Shown in pieces: positions 7,094-15,401 of a stretch of 64,000 nt of DNA. Where the stretch lies: positions 1,550,001 to 1,614,000 of the forward strand of contig NC_013061.1 of NCBI RefSeq assembly GCF_000023825.1, written 5' to 3'. The notes beneath the pieces were generated by a model. That model was not told where the DNA came from. It ran no database searches and saw only the letters and a program-made list of their open reading frames with translations. The DNA comes from Pedobacter heparinus DSM 2366 (lineage in GTDB: Bacteria; Bacteroidota; Bacteroidia; Sphingobacteriales; Sphingobacteriaceae). Every line of letters begins with the position of its first letter. Within the stretch, counting starts at the first letter, position 1. Both the position numbers and the translations under genes were made by a program.

Positions 7094-9301
7094 TCAGTAA
7101 GTAGCTTTTATCCTTGCCGATTCCTCTATAAAATCACTCCATAACCTGGCACCATCAATGTTATGCCCAAATGTCATTCTGGGTTTTATAGGCGTTTCAG
7201 TTCCATTATTGGCCATAAACTCCCGTAGTTGTGTATAAGACCGGTGTATGTTAAATGGGGCTACCGGTGTCCTGATCCAGGTTGGGATATACCATTTGTC
7301 GAAAGGTGGCCGCTCTGCCCTGAGAATTTCCACCTCCAGTTTTTCAAGTGGTATCATTGCTGCTGCAATGAGGTTCCAGGCCCTGGCATCATTGGGTTCT
7401 GCCAACGCCTGTAGCAAGAGCAGTGCAGCCTGCGTTGGCCGATGGTCTATCCTTAAACCCAGTTCCAGGTGTTCAAAAAAGAATTGCCGTTGTTCCCTGT
7501 TCAATTGGGGCAATACCAGGTTAATCTGTTTAAAAGCATCCTCATATTTTTCATTCCTGCCTTTGAGTTCAGCTATTTTAGCCGGTTCTAATTTTGCCGG
7601 CTGATTTCTATTGAACCTGCGGTGCAGCTGGTCAAGGATCAGTTCAAACTGTGTGGCGCCAAAATAGGTTTTTTCGGAACTGTCAATCAATTCATAATAA
7701 TTTTGATAAGCCTTTGTTATGACAGCTGGATTTGCCATGCCAAAATATTCCCGGGCCCACCATTGCAGGTAGTTTTCGGCGGCATTCTTCTGGTCTAATA
7801 CTGCAGTTGCATTCCAGCAAATGTCTGCAATCATCCTGGCTTCCATAATGTGTTCCCGCATTTCGGATACATTAACGAGCATAAACTCAGTTGCACCGGC
7901 AGCTACAATGGCCTTAAACTGTTCAGCAATACGATAAGGTGTAATCACATGCGTGCCTTGTTTGGTTGGCGCCCCGCCAAAATAAGCCAGGTGATAATAC
8001 ACCCCATGCTTCCATTTATCGGGACCATTGGGCAGGTCGCGCATCAGTCCGTCGTTGTTGTCCGGCCATACCAGGATCACATCTTCGGGTACATTAAAGT
8101 CTTCCGGGTGTTTCCTGTATTTTTCCAGCATTTCAGTATACAATGTAAAATGAAATGCAGCAGGCTCACTGGCAGGTACCAGTTCTTTTACTGTTTTTAC
8201 CTGTGCATCAATGGCGTCCCTGAATACTTTTGCCTGTTCTTTTTCGGGTGTATCTTTCGGGAATTCATAAGCATGGTCATCAGTTCCACGCAGGCCTACA
8301 GGCCATATTGCATTGATGTCCTTGTTTTCTTCAACCCCGCCACGCCAGTAGCTGATCATGTTTTCCTTGTTTTTAAACCAGTCCCATTCCTTACTTACCC
8401 CTCTTTTTTCGGCCAGGTGAAAACGTTCAATGCCAAAAGGATTGGACAGTAAAATGTCATAATGATGGGAGGTGTAATACAGGCCCCAGTCGCTCGCACA
8501 TTTCTGCACTTCGTAGCGCCTGTGTACACGTACATACGGTGCCGTCATGTTCATTTTCAGGCGCAGCGCGGTCTCAAAATATCGTTGGTACCATTCCAAA
8601 GGTACATCTCCTATGCGCAAGGGGAAACCATACTTATCAAAAGGCCTTGGCAACACATCCTCATCATCATGAAAAAAGCCCCGGTATTTTACAGTAGGTG
8701 AATCGGCAAAGAAATTTGTCTGCTTCAATATTAAATTGGTATTCCGCAGGGGCTGATAACCTGTCCACAGATAAAGAGGGTCTATGCCCAGCCCTTCGCT
8801 CAGGGTATAAGCTGCAAAAGCTGTTCCGCGGAAATCAGCACCCAGCAGCCAAACGGTATTGTTGCTGCTCAGTACAGCAAAAGCTTCCCGTTTGTTTTTC
8901 AGGCGGTTCAGCGGGGCCGTTGGTGCATTGCCATTTCCTGCAGTTTGCAAAACAATATTTACAATGCCCTTTACTACAGTTTCCTGTATGGCTGGGCGGT
9001 ATCCGCTGATCTTTTCTATATCAGCGGCCAGGAACAAAGCTGCCTGATGAACGGCCGAATGTTCATTTTTAGCTACTATAATTGCACTTTGCTGCAGGGT
9101 AATGTCTCCCTTTTGGGCTAGGTCTGTCTGCACCCAGGAACCTCTTAAGATGCCCCCTGCTGGTTTTTGTGCCTGACCCTGGTAAAAACTGGTGTCGCCA
9201 TCTGGTGCTGCCGCTTGTAAACTGCCTAATCCGGTAGCTATTAAGCCAAGTGTGGCCGAACAACCTTTTATAAAATTTTTGCGTGAAATAGTTTGCTTCA
9301 T
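7094..9301 (-). CDS. GH115 family alpha-glucuronidase (xylan side chains), copy 1
   Basis: 735 residues. The N-terminus has an export signal with a twin-arginine-like SRKNFIKG, ending near LQAAAPDG. The body matches glycoside hydrolase family 115: KYRGFFHDDEDVLPRPF, a long TIM-barrel section (MNMTAPYVRVHRRYE, LYYTSHHYDIL, WPVGLRGTDDHAY) and YFGGAPTKQGTHVITPYR. GH115 enzymes release glucuronic acid or 4-O-methyl-glucuronic acid from glucuronoxylan. It is the last gene of a leftward operon (beta-helix protein, ribokinase, transporter, GH115; gaps of 8-12 bp). A divergent second GH115 lies at 15402. Confidence 0.88.
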   Translation of the reverse strand: MKQTISRKNFIKGCSATLGLIATGLGSLQAAAPDGDTSFYQGQAQKPAGGILRGSWVQTDLAQKGDITLQQSAIIVAKNEHSAVHQAALFLAADIEKISGYRPAIQETVVKGIVNIVLQTAGNGNAPTAPLNRLKNKREAFAVLSSNNTVWLLGADFRGTAFAAYTLSEGLGIDPLYLWTGYQPLRNTNLILKQTNFFADSPTVKYRGFFHDDEDVLPRPFDKYGFPLRIGDVPLEWYQRYFETALRLKMNMTAPYVRVHRRYEVQKCASDWGLYYTSHHYDILLSNPFGIERFHLAEKRGVSKEWDWFKNKENMISYWRGGVEENKDINAIWPVGLRGTDDHAYEFPKDTPEKEQAKVFRDAIDAQVKTVKELVPASEPAAFHFTLYTEMLEKYRKHPEDFNVPEDVILVWPDNNDGLMRDLPNGPDKWKHGVYYHLAYFGGAPTKQGTHVITPYRIAEQFKAIVAAGATEFMLVNVSEMREHIMEARMIADICWNATAVLDQKNAAENYLQWWAREYFGMANPAVITKAYQNYYELIDSSEKTYFGATQFELILDQLHRRFNRNQPAKLEPAKIAELKGRNEKYEDAFKQINLVLPQLNREQRQFFFEHLELGLRIDHRPTQAALLLLQALAEPNDARAWNLIAAAMIPLEKLEVEILRAERPPFDKWYIPTWIRTPVAPFNIHRSYTQLREFMANNGTETPIKPRMTFGHNIDGARLWSDFIEESARIKATY

Positions 9302-9313
9302 ATTGTACTGGGT

Positions 9314-10312
9314 TTAACTGCGGGCAATAATTAACAAGGCTATGCCAGCCACATAGAGGGCCAGCATAATGTACAGCTGGTTATTGGTACGCCTGTCCGC
9401 ATTTTTAAATTCTTTCCAGATAAAAATACCCCATATTGCTGCAATTACGGTTGCCCCCTGGCCCAGCCCATAAGAAATGGCAGGGCTGGCCTTGGCCGCG
9501 GCCAGGATATTCAGCGACATGCCCAGGTTCCAGATTAGGCCACCAATAATGCCCATGGCATGGTCTTTAAAAGAACCCTTAAACCAGGCCGACCATGGAA
9601 TGGCCCCGCCCACGAAAGGTTTGTACATGATAAAGCTGTTGAAAATGAAATTGCTGACAAAAATACCTGCTGCAAACGAAACCAGGGCAGTATACGGTGT
9701 AAGTTTACCCGGTTCAGGATTGAGCTGGTCTGAAACCATAGACACTGCAACGTATTTGTAAAAGAAGCCCAGCATAATGCCCGCTGCAATGGCAATAACC
9801 AGTCCTTTCATTGAAAAATTACTTGTTTTCCTGTTTAACCGTCGGTAAGCATTTGCATTTAGCAATATGGCAATTGCAATGAGCAGTACGCCCGAAAAAA
9901 GTACACGGGGATCACCTTCCGGCTTAGCCAGATAATTTACCACCACGCCGAGGATCAATGCTATGCCTATGCCTGTAGGAAAGGCGACAGACATGCCGGC
10001 AATGGCAATGGCAGCTACCAGCAGGATATTGGCCAGGTTAAAAAGCACACCGCCGGTAAAGGCGGACAATAAATTTGCAGGATCGGCCTGTGCCAGATCG
10101 GGAAGAAAAGCACGGCCTCGCATGCCCATGCTGCCTGCTGTAAAGGCAAACAGGATGGAAAACAGCAAAATGCCGATCACATAGTCCCAGTAAAACAATT
10201 CGAAACGCCAGGTGCCCGAGTTCAGTTTCTGCATGTTTGCCCAGGATCCCCAGCAGATCATGGTAATGAAACAAAATAAAATGGCTGTGGTATAACTTTC
10301 TACAATAAACAT
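9314..10312 (-). CDS. GRP-family (glucose/ribose-type) inner-membrane sugar transporter
   Basis: 332 residues from the ATG at 10312 (MFIVESYTTAILF). The frame is open 29 codons further, but that would overlap the end of rbsK and is not hydrophobic. About ten membrane helices, starting with ILFCFITMICWGSWANMQK, fit the GRP transporter family of the drug/metabolite superfamily. It starts 8 bp after the ribokinase stop codon, so it probably imports the sugar that the kinase uses. Substrate is inferred from this pairing; other pentoses or oligosaccharide products are possible. Confidence 0.78.
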   Translation of the reverse strand: MFIVESYTTAILFCFITMICWGSWANMQKLNSGTWRFELFYWDYVIGILLFSILFAFTAGSMGMRGRAFLPDLAQADPANLLSAFTGGVLFNLANILLVAAIAIAGMSVAFPTGIGIALILGVVVNYLAKPEGDPRVLFSGVLLIAIAILLNANAYRRLNRKTSNFSMKGLVIAIAAGIMLGFFYKYVAVSMVSDQLNPEPGKLTPYTALVSFAAGIFVSNFIFNSFIMYKPFVGGAIPWSAWFKGSFKDHAMGIIGGLIWNLGMSLNILAAAKASPAISYGLGQGATVIAAIWGIFIWKEFKNADRRTNNQLYIMLALYVAGIALLIIARS

Positions 10313-10319
10313 ATTTGGC

Positions 10320-11219
10320 TTAGTTAAGTTCCTGAAATGTTGGGGCTGAGGATTGTGCGCCGATCCGTGTAACAGAGATGGCAGCCGCTTTGCAGGCATA
10401 ACCTACTGCGGTTAGCCATTCCTGGTTTAGGGAAAGCGCATGTGCCAGCGCGCCGTTAAAAACATCTCCGGCGGCAGTAGTATCTACGGCTTTTACAATA
10501 GGGGCAGGAACCAGGCAGCGGTGCCGGCCAGCCGATACCCAGGCGCCTTTACTGCCTAAGGTAATGATCACATGCTGCACACCTGTTGCTTTTAAAGCTG
10601 CTGCGGCCTGTTCCGCTGAATGCTCATCCTTCACTTTTATTCCGGTCAGGATTTCAGCCTCTGTTTCATTCGGGGTAATCAGGTACAGCATTTGTAAAAG
10701 TTCATCTGGTAAAACACCAGCTGGCGCAGGGTTCAGGATTACTTTTTTGCCCTGCCTGTTTGCCGTTTCAGCTGCATAACTTACCGTTTCAATTGGGATT
10801 TCAAGTTGCATCAGCAGATATTCATGAGTTCCAAACAAAAACTCCATGCCCTTCAGCTTTTCGGGCAGCAATTGTGCATTAGCTCCTGGCGCCACAACAA
10901 TGGTATTTTCACCGGCCTCATTTACAGTAATTAAAGCCGTACCGGAAGCCTGCAGTGGGTCGGTAATGATAAATGACGTATCTATACCTTCCTGTATAAA
11001 ACCCTGGCGGCTTGTAGCGCCAAAGGCATCGTTGCCCATACAGGTGATAAAGGTAAGCGCTGCGCCCAAACGGGCAGCAGCGACTGCCTGGTTTGCACCT
11101 TTCCCTCCCGGATTTATTAAGAACTTTCCACCAACAATGGTTTCACCAGGTTCCGGAAAACGTTCGGTAAGGATCACCATATCTGTATTGGTGCTGCCTA
11201 TAACTAATATTTTATGCAT
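10320..11219 (-). CDS. rbsK: Ribokinase (PfkB family)
   Basis: 299 residues, full family length. The first PfkB signature GGKGANQAVAAARLGA and the second DTTAAGDVFNGALA, with the catalytic Asp of AAGD, are intact. ILNPAPAG and TPNETEAEILTG are typical of ribokinases. It phosphorylates ribose to ribose 5-phosphate in the cytoplasm. It sits between the secreted beta-helix gene (12 bp) and the GRP transporter (8 bp) in one operon. Its presence in a glucuronoxylan locus is a little odd; the true substrate could be another pentose or deoxy sugar. Confidence 0.9.
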   Translation of the reverse strand: MHKILVIGSTNTDMVILTERFPEPGETIVGGKFLINPGGKGANQAVAAARLGAALTFITCMGNDAFGATSRQGFIQEGIDTSFIITDPLQASGTALITVNEAGENTIVVAPGANAQLLPEKLKGMEFLFGTHEYLLMQLEIPIETVSYAAETANRQGKKVILNPAPAGVLPDELLQMLYLITPNETEAEILTGIKVKDEHSAEQAAAALKATGVQHVIITLGSKGAWVSAGRHRCLVPAPIVKAVDTTAAGDVFNGALAHALSLNQEWLTAVGYACKAAAISVTRIGAQSSAPTFQELN

Positions 11220-11231
11220 TAAAATAAGAAT

Positions 11232-12587
11232 TTAAAATTCGTAAGCGCCTAAGGCAGGTTTTGTATTTTTCACAGGATAACCGTCCAGATCGTAGGTATA
11301 ATTGGTTTTTGTCCCTTTACCCAGGGCGGGGCTTTTGGCACTTAGCCTGAAATTTCTGTTTTGCAGATCAATGAACAACGGATCGGCCAGCAAATCCCCT
11401 TTTCGGGCAGTGATACCTATTGGATTTTCGTTGCCCGGCGAATAATATAAGTTTTGTTCCCTTGGCTGCTCGCCAATGGCCACCCGCACATGGCCGGTCA
11501 CTTTTTTTACTGGCCCAAATACCCCCAGATCGGATGCAATGTAAAAAATGTTGTTTTTCACATTAAAAAAAGTAAGCTCCGGGTTAAAGGTCCAGAATAC
11601 ATAACGGTCTACATTGGGTTCACGCGTACGCACTACCGTGTTGTTAAATACATTTACCTTATAGCCCCCTCCGCCAATAAACTGGTTGCGGTCATCACTT
11701 AAATTATAGGCCACAGTAACACTGTCTACATTTCGGGCAGCAATTTCCAGAAAGCCATGGTTGTTTATCGAGGTATTGTGGTGGATGTGGATGTTGTTTG
11801 CCTTAAAATTATCGTCTACCCCGTCCAGTTCTATTACCCCGCCATCAGAACCATAAGGTCCGCCATAAGCGCCATAGTTTTCAACCCTGTTGTGCGAAAT
11901 TTCATTGTTGCCGGAAACTACCATAATGGCAATAGGCCCCCAGGAATAGGCCATCATATTTGCTGCATCGTGGAAATGGTTCCGGGTAATGAGGCTGTAA
12001 ATGCTTTTAACTTTGATGCCTACAGGAGTATGAAAAAACTCGCAGTTCTTTACCACCTGGTGATGTGTACCCAGGGCAAGGTAAACCGCCCCAAGTTTTT
12101 GCACATTTTTAGTGGTCTTATCACTGCCAGGAGGATTGGTGTTGTCGTGGAAATAAAGACCGTCTATCACCACGTAGCTACCTTCTATCCTGAATATGTT
12201 TCCATTCAGCACATTCCAGTCGGGATTGCTGAAGGCAGGGGCAGGACCTGCCCCGTATTTTTCAAATATAGGTGTGAGTTCTGTTCTGGGTGTGTTTTTA
12301 ATTACATCGGCACCTACACTATAATGAGAGATTACAATAGGATGTGCGGCATTACCCGAGCTGCTAAAGATTACTCCGCCGGTATAAGCCGAGCCCCTGG
12401 CAAACAAAATGCTGTCGCCGGGCATAAATTTGTTTTTACCCAGGTTAACCATCGTTTTCCAGGGCCGATCTTTACTATTGCCCGCATTATTGTCGCTGCC
12501 GGTTTTGCTGTTGATGTAATAATTGGTAGCAGCAGCGGGTATCGCCGCAAGCATAAGGAAATAAAAAAGTAAATTTTTAAAATTCAT
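11232..12587 (-). CDS. Secreted right-handed parallel beta-helix protein
   Basis: 451 residues. Signal peptide to about residue 21 (AAIPAAATNYYI). NSKTGSDNNAGNSKDRPWKT is the usual opening of pectate-lyase-like beta-helix proteins; regular NNxIxxHxNxxxxN turns follow (NHFHDA, NEISHNRVENYG, IHIHHNTSINNHGF). These folds occur in polysaccharide lyases and hydrolases. I see no definite catalytic signature, so its activity is unassigned. It is the first gene of the four-gene leftward operon and diverges from uxuA across 183 bp. Confidence 0.75.
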   Translation of the reverse strand: MNFKNLLFYFLMLAAIPAAATNYYINSKTGSDNNAGNSKDRPWKTMVNLGKNKFMPGDSILFARGSAYTGGVIFSSSGNAAHPIVISHYSVGADVIKNTPRTELTPIFEKYGAGPAPAFSNPDWNVLNGNIFRIEGSYVVIDGLYFHDNTNPPGSDKTTKNVQKLGAVYLALGTHHQVVKNCEFFHTPVGIKVKSIYSLITRNHFHDAANMMAYSWGPIAIMVVSGNNEISHNRVENYGAYGGPYGSDGGVIELDGVDDNFKANNIHIHHNTSINNHGFLEIAARNVDSVTVAYNLSDDRNQFIGGGGYKVNVFNNTVVRTREPNVDRYVFWTFNPELTFFNVKNNIFYIASDLGVFGPVKKVTGHVRVAIGEQPREQNLYYSPGNENPIGITARKGDLLADPLFIDLQNRNFRLSAKSPALGKGTKTNYTYDLDGYPVKNTKPALGAYEF

Positions 12588-12770
12588 ACCTGGTTTATTT
12601 GGTTGGTTCAGGAAAGCTAAGTTAAAGTTAGCTACTTTGGATTAAACAGGGACATCGTACAAATTTGCAGGCCTATTGTAACATGGCTATATGAAACATT
12701 TATCATGGCTGCAATCCCCCGGAACTGTTTATCTTGCTGTACTGAAATGATAACCAAATAGAACCAATTG
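12588..12770. promoter_or_regulatory. Divergent control region between the two glucuronoxylan operons
   Basis: Both operons must start here. CATGGCT occurs twice in direct orientation at 12682-12688 and 12704-12710, a spacing of 22 bp or two helical turns, as expected for an AraC-type regulator such as the HTCS encoded at 17541-21653. A short inverted repeat GCTAA-N7-TTAGC lies near the left gene. No clear TAnnTTTG element is visible. Operator function is an inference. Confidence 0.4.
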
Positions 12771-13967
12771 ATGACTAAACTGATACAAACCTTTAGGTGG
12801 TTTGGCCCAAACGATGAAGTTACTTTAGCCGATATCCGGCAAACCGGTGCTACCGGAATTGTTACTGCCCTGCATCATATCCCATGCGGCGAAGAATGGA
12901 GCATACAGGAGATCAATGATAGAAAAAAGCTGATTGCCAGCGCAGGACTAAGCTGGGAGGTGGTAGAAAGCGTGAACATCCACGAAAGCATTAAAACCGG
13001 GGAACCGGAACGTGACCATTACATAGCGCTTTATAAACGTTCACTGCAAAACCTGGCTGCCTGTGGCTTAAAAACAGTATGCTATAATTTTATGCCTGTG
13101 CTGGACTGGACACGTACGCATCTGGATTTCAGGTTGCCAAACCAAGCCAGTGCCCTGCGTTATGATGCACCGGCCCTGGCAGCTTTTGAGCTGTTTATTT
13201 TGCAGCGTGAAGCAGCTTTTAGTGAATACAGTACTGTACAACAGGAAGCCGCAAAAAGGTATTTTGACAGTATTACCGAAGCAGAAAAGAGCCTGCTTAG
13301 CAATACCATTATGGCCGGACTGCCCGGAACAGATGAGGTATTTACGGTTGAAGAATTCAAACAGCACTTGCGGCGTTACACACAGGTAGGCGCTGCGCAA
13401 CTTAAAGAAAACCTGGCTTATTTTTTAAGGGCCATTATCCCCCTGGCAGAAGCCCTGGGCATTAAAATGTGTATCCATCCCGACGATCCACCCTTTCCAA
13501 TCCTGGGGCTGCCACGTGTGGTATCCACAGAAGAAGACCTTTTGGATGTGGTCAATTTTATTCCGTCCCCGAGTAACGGCATTACTTTTTGTACCGGTTC
13601 ATTAGGGGCCAATCCTAAAAATGACCTGCCGGCAATGGCAGAGCGACTTGGCCCTGACATCCATTTCATTCACCTTAGAAATGTACAAAGAGAAGCCGAT
13701 GGCAGCTTTTACGAAGCTGAGCACCTGGATGGAAGTACGGATATGTATGCTGTAATGCGGAACATCATTAAAGAACAAAAGCGGCGTGAAAGTGCCGGAC
13801 GCACAGATGTAGCCATTCCGATGCGGCCAGATCATGGGCATAAAATTCTGGATGACGTACACAGGAATACCTATCCTGGTTATTCTGTAATTGGCCGGAT
13901 GAAAGGCCTGGCAGAACTGAGAGGCCTGGAACTGGGTATTCGCAGGTCTTTATCCGATCAGATTTAA
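12771..13967 (+). CDS. uxuA: D-mannonate dehydratase
   Basis: 398 residues. The ATG at 12771 is chosen over an in-frame TTG just before it, because the family starts MxKLxQTFRWFGPND. FRWFGPNDEV, TALHHIPCGEEW, CIHPDDPPFPILGLPRV and HLRNVQREADGSFYEA are hallmark segments of UxuA, including the His/Asp metal ligands. The enzyme converts D-mannonate to 2-keto-3-deoxygluconate in glucuronate catabolism. It heads the rightward operon (18 bp to the esterase, then 6 bp to GH115). uxaC and uxuB are not in the window, so the other steps are encoded elsewhere. Confidence 0.97.
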   Translation: MTKLIQTFRWFGPNDEVTLADIRQTGATGIVTALHHIPCGEEWSIQEINDRKKLIASAGLSWEVVESVNIHESIKTGEPERDHYIALYKRSLQNLAACGLKTVCYNFMPVLDWTRTHLDFRLPNQASALRYDAPALAAFELFILQREAAFSEYSTVQQEAAKRYFDSITEAEKSLLSNTIMAGLPGTDEVFTVEEFKQHLRRYTQVGAAQLKENLAYFLRAIIPLAEALGIKMCIHPDDPPFPILGLPRVVSTEEDLLDVVNFIPSPSNGITFCTGSLGANPKNDLPAMAERLGPDIHFIHLRNVQREADGSFYEAEHLDGSTDMYAVMRNIIKEQKRRESAGRTDVAIPMRPDHGHKILDDVHRNTYPGYSVIGRMKGLAELRGLELGIRRSLSDQI

Positions 13968-13985
13968 CCGCTAAATTTATACCGA

Positions 13986-15395
13986 ATGAACTTAAAAATC
14001 AGTTTGCCTTTCCTGTTTTTGTTATGGCCTTATGCGCTTTTTGCAAAGGTAAAATTACCAGCCTTACTGAGCGATCACGTGGTATTGCAGCAACAGTCGG
14101 CGGTATTGTTATGGGGCAATACTATTGCTGGCAGACAGCTGAGTGTAACCACCAGCTGGGACAATAAAAGCTATACAACAACCGCCGGCAGCAAGGGTGC
14201 TTTCGAATTAAGGGTACAAACACCTGCTGCGGGTGGGCCGTTCTACATTTCTTTTAATGACGGGGAACTGGTAAAAATAAATGATGTGATGATCGGAGAG
14301 GTATGGATCTGCTCCGGGCAGTCAAACATGAGTATGACAATGCGCGGCTTTCCTAAACAGCCTATATTAAATGCAGACGGGATTATTGCTGCAGCCGGAA
14401 ATGCACAGCTTAGGTTGTTTAAACTACAGCGTGCAGCAAGTCTTGAGCCGCTTAATGACGTGAAGGGCAACTGGAACACCGCATCACCTGAAAGTGCAGC
14501 GGCCTTCAGTGCTATGGCCTATCAGTTTGGCGAAATGCTGCAGCGCAGGTTAAAGGTGCCGGTAGGATTGATTTTAACCGCTGTGGGGGGTACCCAGATC
14601 CAGGCCTGGATGAGCAGTGCCCAGCTGCAGCAATTTAAAGAAGTGAACATCCCATTAAGCCTGGATACCGCTGCCGCGCCGCATAAAATGCCAACAGCCT
14701 TGTACAATGGCATGGTAGCACCATTGTTAAAGTTTAAAATTAAGGGTGCTATATGGTGCCAGGGAGAGGCTAACCGGGATGATCCTGCATTGTACGGGCA
14801 ACTTTTCCCTGCTATGGTTGCTGGCTGGCGGAAGGATTGGAACATTCCTGATTTCCCTTTTTATTATGTGCAGATAGCCCCTTTAAACAGTCGCGATAAA
14901 CGCCCAACCATTGTATTGGTCAGGGAAGCCCAACAAAAGGCTTTGGATAAAATCCCAAATTCCGACATGGTGTGTACACTTGATGTGGGTATGGAAAAAT
15001 TTATCCATTATATGGATAAAACGACGCCGGCTATGCGCCTGGCCAATTGTGCGCTGGCTAAAACTTATGCATTTAAAGATATTCCCTGTGAAGGGCCGGT
15101 TTATCAGTCCATGAAAATTAAAGGCGATCAGCTCATGATTTCTTTTGCGCATACAGGCACTGGCCTGAAACTGTTAAATGATACCTTAAAATCATTTGAG
15201 GTTGCAGGTGAAGACCAGGTGTTTTATCCGGCCTGTTCCCGCATCACTTCAGCCAATACCATTACAGTAGGCACAACTGAGGTTAAAAAGCCAGTGGTGT
15301 TGCGTTATGCTTTTCACAACTGGGCCATTGCCACAGTTTTTAATTCAGATGGCCTGCCGCTGCCTTCATTCCGTACCGATAACTGGTTAAAATAA
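13986..15395 (+). CDS. SASA-type (sialate O-acetylesterase family) carbohydrate esterase
   Basis: 469 residues. Signal peptide to about residue 21 (YALFAKVKL). The GQSNM block (ICSGQSNMSM, nucleophile Ser) and WCQGEANRDDPALYG identify the SGNH/SASA esterase family. An N-terminal beta domain (LLSDHVVLQQQSAVLLWG) is usual in these proteins. Between uxuA and a GH115 gene the likely role is removal of acetyl groups from glucuronoxylan rather than from sialic acid. The family label is historical; no sialic acid genes are nearby. Confidence 0.85.
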   Translation: MNLKISLPFLFLLWPYALFAKVKLPALLSDHVVLQQQSAVLLWGNTIAGRQLSVTTSWDNKSYTTTAGSKGAFELRVQTPAAGGPFYISFNDGELVKINDVMIGEVWICSGQSNMSMTMRGFPKQPILNADGIIAAAGNAQLRLFKLQRAASLEPLNDVKGNWNTASPESAAAFSAMAYQFGEMLQRRLKVPVGLILTAVGGTQIQAWMSSAQLQQFKEVNIPLSLDTAAAPHKMPTALYNGMVAPLLKFKIKGAIWCQGEANRDDPALYGQLFPAMVAGWRKDWNIPDFPFYYVQIAPLNSRDKRPTIVLVREAQQKALDKIPNSDMVCTLDVGMEKFIHYMDKTTPAMRLANCALAKTYAFKDIPCEGPVYQSMKIKGDQLMISFAHTGTGLKLLNDTLKSFEVAGEDQVFYPACSRITSANTITVGTTEVKKPVVLRYAFHNWAIATVFNSDGLPLPSFRTDNWLK

Positions 15396-15401
15396 TCTCT
15401 T

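Noticed and set aside
7850..8452. Open frame of 200 codons opposite GH115 copy 1
   Set aside because: Shadow of a well-supported coding frame; Phe/Tyr-rich and without recognisable motifs.
11757..12572. Long open frame (271 codons) opposite the beta-helix gene
   Set aside because: It lies wholly antisense to a gene with a signal peptide and clear beta-helix turns, and its translation has no domain-like features.
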